A DNA stretch of 64,000 bases from Salinactinospora qingdaonensis. Lineage in GTDB: Bacteria > Actinomycetota > Actinomycetes > Streptosporangiales > Streptosporangiaceae. The notes beneath the pieces were generated by a model. It was not told the origin of the DNA. It saw nothing but the letters and a program-made list of their open reading frames with translations, and did not search any database. Made by a program: the position numbers and the translations under genes. Every line of letters starts with the position of its first letter. Position 1 is the first letter of the stretch. Where the stretch lies: positions 1 to 64,000 of the forward strand of contig NZ_BAABDD010000012.1 of the NCBI RefSeq assembly GCF_039539445.1, written 5' to 3'. Shown here one piece after another: positions 31,704 through 41,149 of this stretch.

Positions 31704-34007
31704 ATGATGAGCGATAGCCCCCTGCCGGATGACTCCCCTGACACCCTGGTCGCCCTGGTCGGCTCCAGCCCCACCCCTGCGCTGCTCTCGGCACTGACCT
31801 TTACTCCGGGGCACCTCGTACTGGTGCACAGCGCCCACACTGCCCGGCGGGCCAAACGTGTCGCCGAGGTTGCCAAAAAGCTGTGTCCCGAGATCGAGCG
31901 CATCGCCCCGATCGAGCCCTTCGACCTGGGCAAAGAGGTCAACGACTTCCAGACGGTGGAGGGTCGGCTCCAGGACCTCATGGAAAAGCTCGGGGAACGG
32001 CCGTGGCGACTGTGCTACACCGGCGGCACCAAGGTGATGAGCGTCAGCGCAGCCCTCTGCCACCTCGACCGGTTCCCCGACCGGCACGAATGGCGCAGCT
32101 ACCTCGACGTCACCACCGACGCCCTATGGTTCACCGACGGCTCGCGCCACCCGGGCGGCGTCGCCGCCGGCTCCCTGGAAATCGAGAAGCTGGCTCATCT
32201 GCACGACGTCACGTTGCGTTCCTTGGTGGAGAGACAACAAAGGCAGCAGAATGCCTGGCGGCGCGGAGAATTGGACAAACTGCCCGAAGACGAGCAGAAC
32301 GAGGCGTGGGTATACGGCCTGTTCCGCGACAGGCTGCCTGAAACTCGGGAGTGGGACGTACAGGGCAACCAGGTGATGAAGGACCCCACCAAGTCCAAGG
32401 ACAATATGGGTGAGTTCGACCTCGTGGTCCGTTACAGGCACCGGGTGCTGTGCGTGGAGGTCAAGAGCAACCCCAACGGCATCTTGGACGCCGCTGGCTG
32501 GACCATTGCCAAAGCGCGCCGGGCCTTCGGCTCGGCTACCCAGGTGCTCTTCGTCCATGCCGGAGCGCCACGGCAGGTCTCTCCCCAACAGCTCAAGGAC
32601 TACAACCCGGACCTGAACGGGGCGGGAGTTTTCGTGTACTCGCTCGAGGAGCTGAAGAACGACTTCCGTTACGAGCGCGATCTGAGAGAGGCGTTCTTCG
32701 ATCCCAAAAAGGTGAAGAACCCTCCCCAGCCAAGCGACCTGCCCGCCTTTACGGACACCTCCACCTCTCCTCACCCTGGTGACAAGGACGGTCCGCTACT
32801 GCTGATGGGGGTGGGGGGCAGTCATCTCGCGATTCTCGCCGCTGTCCACGCGCACGCACCTTCCCATACTGTGCTGCTGCGCACCAAGCAGAGCGAGGGG
32901 GCGGGCCGCGGTGACAGCAACCTGAAACAGGCGGTTCGGCGGGCGATGTTCGCGGTCGAGAAGCCTGAGGAATTCGGCAAATGGTCTCAGCAACTTGCTG
33001 ATGGCGAGTACCTTCGCTCACTCCCTCGCGGAGACCGGAAAAAGCTGAGGGGACGCGCTGATCATGAATACGGGAACCATGTGAATTTCGAAGGCACACC
33101 GGAGGAAGCCGCCAGTGTCGCGGGCTTCGCCGAACAGGGGAGCATGAAGATCGAGAAGTACCGCCCCGACGGTGCCCCAATCATTGCTGACATCACCACC
33201 GGTACCAAGGCGATGAGCTTCGGGTTGGCGCTGGCCGCCCAGGCTTATGGGGGGTGTGTCACTTACCTGTCGCCGTTCACTCGCCGTCTCTCCTGTCGCA
33301 CGCACGGCACACTCGACTCGTTCGGTCCGGCCGCCGTGGATTGGCCACTGGTGCTGGATGGCTACGAACCGCTGCAAGGTCCGCTGCGGGACTGGGTCGA
33401 ACCGGAGATCGCCGCACCGCGGATCGACATAGAGGCGTTGGAGTTGACCGCGGTGAAACTGTGTGAGTTGACCGGCTCCAAGCCCACCACCGTCTGGGTG
33501 GACACGACGGTGCGTGCTGGTGGTACCTCAGAAGTTTCGCGGCCCTACTGGTACTCCGCCCACCGGCGGCCCACGCTCATCGTTACCATCGCCGACCGCG
33601 CAATCGGGCTCGCCGCTCCCTCATGGTGGCGGTGGCGGTATTCCTCTTCCGAGGAAAGGTACGAGTGGAAAAGGATCAGCAAGGGGGATTGGGCGCACGC
33701 GGTGTTCGCCGCGAACGAGATGTTGAAGACGGCGTGTGGCCCAGTTGGGCGGACCTTAGCGCTGTATCGCCCTGAGGATGCGGAAGACGTAAAGCGGACC
33801 AAGGACTTGATCAAGTGGCTCTCGTGGCCCACAGACGAGCCCGACAAGAGCGCCCACAACCAAGACGGCACCGCCCGGGAGATCACCGGCCACGAGGAGA
33901 GCCACCGCCCCAAGCCGCTCTCCTGCACCCCCGAGACCCCCAAGTTCCGTGAAGAGCTTTCCAAGCACCTCACCAACCTCGGGCTGCCTCGTGTCCCAGA
34001 GAAGTAG
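31704..34007 (+). CDS. CARF-nuclease-CARF ancillary effector (Can1/DUF1887-like)
   Basis: The 767-aa protein has two CARF-type ligand domains. The first (about 1-190) contains CYTGGTKVMSVSAAL at about 104-118; the second (about 360-540) contains DITTGTKAMSFGLALAAQ near 494-511. Between them is a PD-(D/E)xK nuclease with GEFDLVVRYRHRVLCVEVKS; Asp239, Glu252 and Lys254 are the likely catalytic residues. A further ~220 residues follow the second CARF. Known relatives (Can1, Card1/Can2) cut nucleic acid when cyclic tetra- or hexa-adenylate made by Cas10 binds the CARFs. This order, with a nuclease core between two CARFs in one chain, recalls Can1, which also has paired CARFs. ATG 31704 is preferred to 31671; a GAGAG site precedes it. 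Confidence 0.85.
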   Translation: MMSDSPLPDDSPDTLVALVGSSPTPALLSALTFTPGHLVLVHSAHTARRAKRVAEVAKKLCPEIERIAPIEPFDLGKEVNDFQTVEGRLQDLMEKLGERPWRLCYTGGTKVMSVSAALCHLDRFPDRHEWRSYLDVTTDALWFTDGSRHPGGVAAGSLEIEKLAHLHDVTLRSLVERQQRQQNAWRRGELDKLPEDEQNEAWVYGLFRDRLPETREWDVQGNQVMKDPTKSKDNMGEFDLVVRYRHRVLCVEVKSNPNGILDAAGWTIAKARRAFGSATQVLFVHAGAPRQVSPQQLKDYNPDLNGAGVFVYSLEELKNDFRYERDLREAFFDPKKVKNPPQPSDLPAFTDTSTSPHPGDKDGPLLLMGVGGSHLAILAAVHAHAPSHTVLLRTKQSEGAGRGDSNLKQAVRRAMFAVEKPEEFGKWSQQLADGEYLRSLPRGDRKKLRGRADHEYGNHVNFEGTPEEAASVAGFAEQGSMKIEKYRPDGAPIIADITTGTKAMSFGLALAAQAYGGCVTYLSPFTRRLSCRTHGTLDSFGPAAVDWPLVLDGYEPLQGPLRDWVEPEIAAPRIDIEALELTAVKLCELTGSKPTTVWVDTTVRAGGTSEVSRPYWYSAHRRPTLIVTIADRAIGLAAPSWWRWRYSSSEERYEWKRISKGDWAHAVFAANEMLKTACGPVGRTLALYRPEDAEDVKRTKDLIKWLSWPTDEPDKSAHNQDGTAREITGHEESHRPKPLSCTPETPKFREELSKHLTNLGLPRVPEK

Positions 34008-34235
34008 GTAGCCGGCGGTCAGGCGTGTCCGAGAGGAGACAGCGCGCCGCCCCGCTCCGGCCCTTGACCAGCCGGTCGGTGCGAGGCAGCGACGAGCCCA
34101 TCGGTGCAGCGGCGGCCTCGCCTCCGCTGACCGGTGGCTTCGATCCGCGAAGTCATGCACATTCCGCGGGAGGTCGCCCCCTGCGGGCGCACTGCCGCGC
34201 CCACCCCACAGTCAACCCCCTGAAGAGAGGACACG

Positions 34236-36041
34236 ATGACCCCTTCGCCCCCACCGCCCGAGGAGCCAGAGTCCTGGGTGGCGGAATCCGGGGTGCTGGT
34301 CGGTGTCGACCTGCGCGGTATCCAGACGTTCGTCTACGAGGGCCATCGGCTGCTCGACGCCGTCGGCCGGGCCGCGCTGGTCGCCGACCTCACCGACACC
34401 GACCCTTGCAACGGCCACGGCATCGGTGGCCTGCTCGCCGGCGTCGACGAACACAGGGTGCTGCGCGACGCCGGCGGCGCCCTCAGTGTCGCCTTCGGTG
34501 ACGCCCAGCGGGCCAAGGAGTTCACCGCCTGCTACACCCGCTGGCTGCGTGAGGTCTCCGACCAGCTCGTGCCGGTGGTGGCACACGTGGCGTTCGGCCC
34601 GGAGCAGGAGGCGCCATCACTCGCCGAGGCCCAAGAGCGGTTGAACAGGGAACTCGTCCACTCTCGGCGAGGCCCTACCCACACCCCGGTCATGGGCTAC
34701 GGCGTCACCGCCCTCTGCGGCGTTACCGGTCGCCCCGCCGAAGTCCTCGACAACTCCCGCACCGACCGCTCCAACCCCAACCGCTCCCGTCCGGAGCGCG
34801 TCGCCCGCGACGTGCTCCACGCCCGCTGGCGCGGCCGCAACTGGCACGACGAGCACGCCGAGCGATGGCTGGCTCAGGCGCGGCCCGAGATCGGCGGTCA
34901 ACAGCTCGGCCTGCCCCGCAGCGTCGAGCACCTGGGCCGCGAGATGGGTGACGTGAGTCGCCAGGCCGTCATCCACATCGACTTCAACGACCTGGGAGAC
35001 ACCCTGCGCGGGCACCGGGAGAACCTGGCCGCCGACGGCGAGGACCCGATCGCGGGTATGCGTGAGGTCTCCCAGCAGATCCACACACTGACCAGTGGGC
35101 TGGCGAAGGCGATGACCACCGCCGTCGCCGACAGCCTGTATATCGATGACGACGGTAAGCCGGTCATCACCGGCAGCGGCGCCGACGGGCGACTGCGCGC
35201 CTACACTCACCCCACCCGCGGAGTGCAGGTGCCGGTGCGGCCCATCGTGGTGGCCGGCGACGACCTCACCATCGTCTGCGATGCCCGACTGGCGTGGAGC
35301 CTCACTCGCTTCGCGCTGCACTGGCTCGACACTGTTCCCGACAGCGCCGCCGCCCCCGACGATCCCCGCCTCCCGTTCACCACTCGCCTGGACGAGCCAT
35401 GGGCGCGTACGGCGCTGCTGTCCCGACACGACGGCGAGTGCCCCAAGACCGGTGTCCCCACCACGAAGGTCGGCATCGCCGTCCAGCCGGTCGGCTCCCA
35501 TCTCATCGCCGCTTACCGGATTAGCGAGGAACTGTGCCGTCTCGCCAAACAACGGCGTGCCGAGGAGATCGATCCGGACAACTACTTTGACCCCAAAGCC
35601 AGTGAGCACGTGGTGGCGTGGTCGCTGGACTTCGACGCTCCCGAGCACGTGATACGGCGCTTCGAACAGCGTCATACCTCCGAGGAGGGCGAGCCGGGCG
35701 CCCAACCCATGCTCGGCACCGAGTTCGAGGAGTTCCTCGCCTACGGCTTCGACCCTCAGCAGCCGACCAGTCTGCGTGGCTCGCAGTGGGAACCTCACCG
35801 TTCCTGGCTGCTCAGCGAGTTGCCCGCGCTGCTCGACGGTGGTGCGGCGCGAGGCGCCCTGGACGCCGAACTGGCCCGCCGCGCTTCTCTCGGCTTGCCC
35901 ACCGAGTTGCCTCCCTGGCCCAGGGGCAAGAGGAACGCGCTGCTGCGCGAAGCGATCGACCTGCTCGACACCCACCTCGACGTCGATCTCGCCGCGGCAC
36001 CGAACGTGTCACCGGCCACTATCGAAGGGGGCGCCGCATGA
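34236..36041 (+). CDS. cas10: Cas10-like palm-domain protein, HD-less
   Basis: The 601-aa protein starts directly with the Cas10 palm fold: GVDLRGIQTFVYEGHRLLDA near residue 22, then VIHIDFNDLGDTLRGH as the first palm acidic motif and VVAGDDLTIVCD as the second, with Ala340-Gly341-Asp342-Asp343 in place of GGDD. The aspartates needed for cyclic oligoadenylate synthesis are kept. No N-terminal HD nuclease domain is present, so DNA cleavage by Cas10 is not expected. ECPKTGVP may be a vestige of the zinc ribbon. It lies 228 nt after the CARF nuclease and overlaps the next gene by ATGA. Type III subunit identity is firm; subtype rests on neighbours. Confidence 0.85.
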   Translation: MTPSPPPPEEPESWVAESGVLVGVDLRGIQTFVYEGHRLLDAVGRAALVADLTDTDPCNGHGIGGLLAGVDEHRVLRDAGGALSVAFGDAQRAKEFTACYTRWLREVSDQLVPVVAHVAFGPEQEAPSLAEAQERLNRELVHSRRGPTHTPVMGYGVTALCGVTGRPAEVLDNSRTDRSNPNRSRPERVARDVLHARWRGRNWHDEHAERWLAQARPEIGGQQLGLPRSVEHLGREMGDVSRQAVIHIDFNDLGDTLRGHRENLAADGEDPIAGMREVSQQIHTLTSGLAKAMTTAVADSLYIDDDGKPVITGSGADGRLRAYTHPTRGVQVPVRPIVVAGDDLTIVCDARLAWSLTRFALHWLDTVPDSAAAPDDPRLPFTTRLDEPWARTALLSRHDGECPKTGVPTTKVGIAVQPVGSHLIAAYRISEELCRLAKQRRAEEIDPDNYFDPKASEHVVAWSLDFDAPEHVIRRFEQRHTSEEGEPGAQPMLGTEFEEFLAYGFDPQQPTSLRGSQWEPHRSWLLSELPALLDGGAARGALDAELARRASLGLPTELPPWPRGKRNALLREAIDLLDTHLDVDLAAAPNVSPATIEGGAA

Positions 36042-36757
36042 GCGAGCACCCCACCCGGCTGCTCGTCACCCTCGCCTCACCCGCCCTGTTCACCGGGCCG
36101 AGCCAGACCGGAACCAACGCCGACACCGATATCGTCACCGACTCCCACGGCCTGCCCCAACTGCCGCGGCACCGGCTCAACGCGCGGCTGCGCGAAGGCG
36201 CGGTGCTGGCGGCGCGCTCCGAACACACCGACCACGCCGCCGCCCACGTGCTGACGGACGCCGCCGTCGACCTGTTCGGCAGCAAAGCCGGCCACGAGCT
36301 GCGGAACCTGCGCGTCGGCCATGCCCGGCTGCCGGAGTCGGTGCGCGCGGCCGTCGCCTGGGCCATGCGGCAGCGCGGCGGCAGCATCCCCGAGCGGTTG
36401 CGGCTGGCCCGAGCGGTCACCGAGGCCTACACCGGCTACGAGAGCGGCACCGAGGTCGACGCCGACGGCGCCCCCGTCGACGGCCGGTTGCGCACCAACC
36501 GCGCGCTGCGTTCCGGGCTGCGGCTCGAAGCCGAGCTGCGCTGGGCCGTCACCCCCACCGAGGGCTACGTGCGGTTTCTGGCCCGTGCCGTGTTGGCCAC
36601 CACAACCGCCGGCGCCAGGGTCACCCGCGGGCGGGGGCGGCTCTCCGTGGCGCTGGCCCCGCCCGGCGGCAGCGACCCCGAGCAGGCCCACGCTCACACC
36701 GTGCGGCTGGCCGGTTTCACCCCCGCGGCCGACACCCCGAAAGGAGAGGGTCGATGA
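36038..36757 (+). CDS. RAMP-family Cas7-like protein (Csm3-like)
   Basis: The 239-aa protein has the RAMP pattern: LLVTLASPALFTGPSQTGTN opens the ferredoxin-like fold, GLPQLPRHRLNARLREG is the position of the usual IPGSSLRG loop, and TTTAGARVTRGRGRLSVAL is the G-rich loop near the C-terminus. It is expected to bind crRNA in the effector backbone. It overlaps Cas10 and the next gene by 4 nt each, so the complex is made from one message. The Csm3 name is by resemblance; an Asp for target RNA cleavage was not assigned. Confidence 0.7.
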   Translation: MSEHPTRLLVTLASPALFTGPSQTGTNADTDIVTDSHGLPQLPRHRLNARLREGAVLAARSEHTDHAAAHVLTDAAVDLFGSKAGHELRNLRVGHARLPESVRAAVAWAMRQRGGSIPERLRLARAVTEAYTGYESGTEVDADGAPVDGRLRTNRALRSGLRLEAELRWAVTPTEGYVRFLARAVLATTTAGARVTRGRGRLSVALAPPGGSDPEQAHAHTVRLAGFTPAADTPKGEGR

Positions 36758-38628
36758 GTACCCTCACCGGATACCTGCCGTTGCGGTTCCTGCTCACCGG
36801 CACCGCCGTACTGCTTAAGGACTTCTCTCCACTGCACCACGAGACCGAGTCGAGCATCTCCGGGCGGACCCAGCGCGGCATGCTCGCTGCCGCACTCGGA
36901 AAACTCGGTTACGGTCACCTGATCGACGACTGGATCGCCTCCGGGAAGTACATCCGGTTCGCGCCCGCGCTGCCCCGGACGGAGGACAGTGACCGGCCTG
37001 CCACGGTCGCCGTGCCGACTCCCGCCGCGCTGCACCGGGTGAAGTCCGACGGCCGGGACGAGCACACCTTTCTCGACGTGCTGGCCGCTCCGGACGAATC
37101 CGAGCTGGGCAAGCGTATCGGCGGGTTCATCACCCCCGACCTGGAACAGCCGGTCACCGTTGCGACGCGCGTCGAGCAGTACCTCGCCGCGTCCCGCGAC
37201 GGCGCCACCCCCTTGCAGGGGGTGCCGTTCCTCAACACCATGCTCGACGCCGGCCAGGTGTTCGAAGCCCGCTGGCAGTTGCGCGCCGACAGCACCGACG
37301 AGCTGGCCGACCTCGCCGACCGCATCCTGGGGGTGCTGCATGAGGCCGCCGACATCCTCGTCATCGGCACCGGCGCCACCCGCGCCCACGGCGGCGGACT
37401 GCGCATCACCCCTGTCAACGGGCGGGAGCTGCCCCTGGCCCAGAGCCGCCTCGACACGCACCGGCCCGACTGGGGCGAAGGGGAGGAACGCGACCTGGTG
37501 CTGCTGGCTCCCGCGCTGGTCACCGACGCCACCGGCGAGCCCCGCCCCGAGGCGTTGCCGCGACGGGTGCTGGAGCTGGCCCACCGGGTGCTCGGCGCGG
37601 ACACCGTCGAGCTGACGGGCGACCTGGTGGACCCCCAGCGCGTGGAGGCTTACCACACCCGCTACCACAGCGCCATGGCCGCGCGCTGGACCGCCGCTGC
37701 CGGCTCGGTGGTGCGGCTGCGCGCCCATCGCCCGATCCCAGCCGAACAGGTGCGCCACCTGGAAGCCGAGACGGTGGGGCTGCGTGCGGCCGATGGCTTC
37801 GGGTGCTTCGTGGTGCTGCCCCTGCGGCCGGACAGCGGCAAAGGTCCCGGGGGAGAGGTACCGGACGGTTTGGACTGCCGTCCCGTAGCCACGTCCACCG
37901 TCCACACCGACGCCCCGGTGCTTCCCGCCGGAGTCGATCCCGAGCAGCTTTGCCCCGTCACACTGGCCGATGGCGAGACCGCGCGGGTCAGCTCGCAGTG
38001 GCCCGATGCCGTCCTGACCGGCGGCGACACCAGCCCTCACCCTGAAGTGCGGGAACTGTTCGACCGGCTGCTGTGGGCAGCCATAGCCGAGCCGGTACGC
38101 GCGCAGGCCCGCAGCCTGGTCGCCCGAACCGGTCCCGCCGACCTGCCCACCCCGAGCCTGCTCGGGCGGCTGCGCGAGGTCGCCACCCACAACCCCGCCG
38201 AACCGGCCGCCGAGACCCTCACCACGCTCGCCCGTGTCGTGGGCGGCGACGACGCCGAACCGCCATCGCCGCACAAGAAGTTCTCGCCCCCCGCTCAGCA
38301 CGCGGTCGCCGCAGCCAAGGTGACGCACAAGGGCGGCTCGGTACCGCTGCGCGACTGGCTCGTCCGCGCCGCCGCCTCTGACACCGCGGCGCAGTGGTGG
38401 CAGCGCTACGGCCCCGACGCCACCTGGGAGATCGCCCAAGTCGACCTCGCCCGCGACACCGACAGCAGCCGCCCCAGCGACGCTGCTCAGGCATGGCTCG
38501 ACGATCCCGCCAACCGCGCCCGGCTGGCGCGGCTGCTCATCGTCACCTGGCTCGCCGAAGCCGCCCGCCGCGCCCGCGACGACGACACCACCGGCAGCAC
38601 CGGCCAGCCCGGAGAGGAGCGCCCGTGA
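36754..38628 (+). CDS. Csx10-like RAMP protein (Cas5-type, type III-D)
   Basis: The 624-aa protein opens with YLPLRFLLTGTAVLLKDFSP, has an RAMP loop GRTQRGMLAAALGKLGYG, then VATRVEQYLAASRDGATPLQ followed by VFEARWQLRADS, and a G-rich loop GATRAHGGGLRITPV. This order resembles Csx10, the Cas5-like subunit that caps the 5' end of crRNA in type III-D complexes. A C-terminal helical part (LFDRLLWAAIAEPVRAQARS) with LPLRDWLVR-type helix may act as small subunit. It overlaps both neighbours by 4 nt. The identification is by pattern, not by a strong motif. Confidence 0.6.
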   Translation: MSTLTGYLPLRFLLTGTAVLLKDFSPLHHETESSISGRTQRGMLAAALGKLGYGHLIDDWIASGKYIRFAPALPRTEDSDRPATVAVPTPAALHRVKSDGRDEHTFLDVLAAPDESELGKRIGGFITPDLEQPVTVATRVEQYLAASRDGATPLQGVPFLNTMLDAGQVFEARWQLRADSTDELADLADRILGVLHEAADILVIGTGATRAHGGGLRITPVNGRELPLAQSRLDTHRPDWGEGEERDLVLLAPALVTDATGEPRPEALPRRVLELAHRVLGADTVELTGDLVDPQRVEAYHTRYHSAMAARWTAAAGSVVRLRAHRPIPAEQVRHLEAETVGLRAADGFGCFVVLPLRPDSGKGPGGEVPDGLDCRPVATSTVHTDAPVLPAGVDPEQLCPVTLADGETARVSSQWPDAVLTGGDTSPHPEVRELFDRLLWAAIAEPVRAQARSLVARTGPADLPTPSLLGRLREVATHNPAEPAAETLTTLARVVGGDDAEPPSPHKKFSPPAQHAVAAAKVTHKGGSVPLRDWLVRAAASDTAAQWWQRYGPDATWEIAQVDLARDTDSSRPSDAAQAWLDDPANRARLARLLIVTWLAEAARRARDDDTTGSTGQPGEERP

Positions 38629-40406
38629 GCACCCCCCACCCCGTCGACGCTCGGCTACGCGAGGAGTTCGTCGCCGGCAACATCCGCCAACCCAGTGTGA
38701 TCTGGGAGATCACCACCCGGCTGCGGCTACTCGGCGACACCCACATCGGCGCCGCCGCCCCCACGGGGGTCCACGCCGCCGAGAGCGACGTGGACCTGCT
38801 CATCGACCGTGACCCCACCAACGGTCACCCTCGGCTGCGTGCCACCACCCTGGCCGGGCTGCTGCGCCACCACCTCGCCGACCACTTCGGCCGCGGGGAC
38901 AAGGGAGCTGAGCCCGAAACGGTCGCACACCTGTTCGGCAAAGCCGACATCCGCGACGACGTCGACGCCCCCGAAGCCAAGGTCGCGATGAGCCCGCTCG
39001 ACCTCGACGACGCCCACGGCGAGCTACCCGAGCACGAGCCGGTCGCGGTGCGCGTCGGCAACCGGGTGCAACCCGACAGCGGCGCCGTCGCCCCGGGCAT
39101 GTTCTGGCAGACGGAGGTGCTCCCGGCCGGGACCGGGTTCGCCGTCACTCTGCGGCTGCACGTCACCGAACACGCCGACGAGGGGCGGCTGCTGGCGCTG
39201 CTCGCCCTGGCCGCCGACGGCCTGTCCGGCCCCGAGCACGCCCCCGGCATCCAGGTGGGTGCGCGCACCGGACGCGGCTTCGGCACCGTGCGCGCCGAGA
39301 CGTGGCACGCCCGCCGCCACGATGTGCGCACCCCGCAGGGCTGGGCCGACTTCTTCGCCCTCACCTGGCAGCAGCGGTGGCAGCGGGCGCGCGAGGCGCT
39401 GGCCCCCGACACTGGGGCCGGTAGCGTCATCCGCTTGCGTGACTGCCTCACCAGCGCTTTGAACAGCGGTCATAACGCGGCCGCAGAGGCGGCGCGCAGC
39501 CTCGCCACGAACCTGGCCGAGTTCGGCGTCGACCAGCGGGCGCGCGACGAGCTGCGCCTGAGTCTCGCGGTCGGCGAGCGCCCCACCGCCGCGTTCCTGC
39601 CCAGCGGTGACGGCGACACCGGCGGGGACACCGCGACTCGGCCGGGCCTGCTGATGGTCGGCGACACCCCACGCACCGACGACCTCGTCCAGGTCGACCG
39701 CGCCCACCGCAAACGGCCCCGCGTCACCGACTCCGGAGAGCTCGTTTCCCAACCGCTGCTCGGCGACAGCGCCCTGTTCGCACTGTTCAAACGGATCGGG
39801 CGCCGCCTCGTGCGCGAGCTGTCCGGTCAGGCGCACCGCGACGACTGGCCGGCCGACAGCCCCGCCCGTACCTGGCACACCCGCTGGTGGGGCGGCGAGC
39901 CCGAGGACGCCGAAGCGCCGAAGCCCACCCCGGCCCGCGTGCGGCTGCGCGAGGCGCCGACGGTCAGCGGCACGGAGCTGCTGACCACCCGTAACACCAT
40001 CGACGCGCTGTTCGGCGACACCGTCGACGGCCGGCTGTTCACCGACCGCGTCCACGCCGGCGGCGGTTCCCAGTTCGTGCTGGACGTGCGCGAACCCGAC
40101 GACGCCCTGCGGGGACTGCTCGCGCTGATCGTGCGGGAGCTCTACACCGTGCCGATGGACAGTCTCGGCGGCGGCGCCGGCGTGGGGCATGGCCGGGTCG
40201 CGATCACCGCGGCCGAGCTGGTGCGCCACGGCCCCGGCGGCGAGCCGGTCACCGTCGATCTGCTCGCCGCGCTGGACGAGCCCGGCGGTCGGGAACGCGC
40301 ACAAGTCGAGGAGTGGCTGGCCGTGCTGCGCGCGCAGGTGCGGCCCCAGCGGGAGCAGGCGCCCGACCGGCAGCGGGCCGACGAGAAGGAGAACGCGACG
40401 ACATGA
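38625..40406 (+). CDS. Tandem-RAMP (Cas7-Cas7) fusion protein
   Basis: The 593-aa protein carries two RAMP domains. The first (about 20-230) has LGDTHIGAAAPTGVHAAES, the loop RATTLAGLLRHHLADHFG and the G-rich GARTGRGFGTVRAETW. The second (about 440-560) has VSGTELLTTRNTIDALFGD and the G-rich MDSLGGGAGVGHGRVAI. A helical linker joins them. Fused Cas7-type subunits are known in type III-D/E relatives. It starts with GTG at 38625, overlapping the previous stop as GTGA. Each half would bind a stretch of the crRNA; whether either cleaves target RNA is not clear by eye. Confidence 0.75.
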   Translation: MSTPHPVDARLREEFVAGNIRQPSVIWEITTRLRLLGDTHIGAAAPTGVHAAESDVDLLIDRDPTNGHPRLRATTLAGLLRHHLADHFGRGDKGAEPETVAHLFGKADIRDDVDAPEAKVAMSPLDLDDAHGELPEHEPVAVRVGNRVQPDSGAVAPGMFWQTEVLPAGTGFAVTLRLHVTEHADEGRLLALLALAADGLSGPEHAPGIQVGARTGRGFGTVRAETWHARRHDVRTPQGWADFFALTWQQRWQRAREALAPDTGAGSVIRLRDCLTSALNSGHNAAAEAARSLATNLAEFGVDQRARDELRLSLAVGERPTAAFLPSGDGDTGGDTATRPGLLMVGDTPRTDDLVQVDRAHRKRPRVTDSGELVSQPLLGDSALFALFKRIGRRLVRELSGQAHRDDWPADSPARTWHTRWWGGEPEDAEAPKPTPARVRLREAPTVSGTELLTTRNTIDALFGDTVDGRLFTDRVHAGGGSQFVLDVREPDDALRGLLALIVRELYTVPMDSLGGGAGVGHGRVAITAAELVRHGPGGEPVTVDLLAALDEPGGRERAQVEEWLAVLRAQVRPQREQAPDRQRADEKENATT

Positions 40407-41149
40407 GTGCCGACGCGACCCCGCGCGGGGTGCGTATCACCGAACTCGACCACGACACGATCGCCGGAGTGTTCGCCGACGTGTTCGGGCAGCGGCGGCG
40501 CTGCACGGCACTCGACGCGCTCGACCCGAACGCGCAGCAGTGGCTCCTCGCCGAGCTGGGCGACACCCGCATCACCGGCGGGTGCTCCGACGGCCAGTGG
40601 CAACTGGCCTACTCCAACCCCCAAGCCGATCGGCTCTCCGGCGAGCACGGCGAAGCCTGGCGGCTGCTGGAGCTGGTGGTGTTCTCCGAGAACGCCCAGA
40701 TCCGGATCGGAGAGGTGGCCGAGTTCGGCCACAGCGCCGTGGAGGACCGTGCGGAGAGCGAAGCCCTCCCGTCCTACCTCAAGCCCCGCGACCGTTCGTT
40801 CCTGCTGCTGGGAACCGAGACCAAGCCCCACCGCGACAAGGTCGCCGGCGGCCCGCCCATGACATGGGGACGCGAACCGTCCGGCTCCTGGGTGCTGCAC
40901 CCGTTGCCGCACGCGGACTGGAAGGACTTCGGGGTGACGCGGCCGACGCGACAGGAACGCGAACAAGGCCGCACACCGGTCAGCCGCGGAAGTTGGCTGT
41001 GCCTCCGGGAGTACTGGGCCCAGGACGAGACCACCGGCGCGGTCCACGTGGCCTTCCACCGCCTCACCGGCTACCACGCCGGCGACAAGCCCGCCACCTC
41101 CCTGCCGACCCAAGCCCCCTCCGCACTCGACCAAGGAGACGACGAATGA
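40403..41149 (+). CDS. Csx19-like protein (TIGR03984-type)
   Basis: The 248-aa protein fits the layout of Csx19: a strand with GQWQLAYSN, then LLELVVFSENAQIRIGEVAE, RSFLLLGTETKPHRDK, GSWVLHPLPH, and the C-terminal GSWLCLREYWAQDETTGAVH followed by FHRLTGYH. Csx19 is a marker gene of type III-D systems and is thought to be a complex subunit of unclear role. It overlaps neighbours by ATGA on both sides. I am moderately sure of the family, from the order of conserved blocks. Confidence 0.6.
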   Translation: MSADATPRGVRITELDHDTIAGVFADVFGQRRRCTALDALDPNAQQWLLAELGDTRITGGCSDGQWQLAYSNPQADRLSGEHGEAWRLLELVVFSENAQIRIGEVAEFGHSAVEDRAESEALPSYLKPRDRSFLLLGTETKPHRDKVAGGPPMTWGREPSGSWVLHPLPHADWKDFGVTRPTRQEREQGRTPVSRGSWLCLREYWAQDETTGAVHVAFHRLTGYHAGDKPATSLPTQAPSALDQGDDE

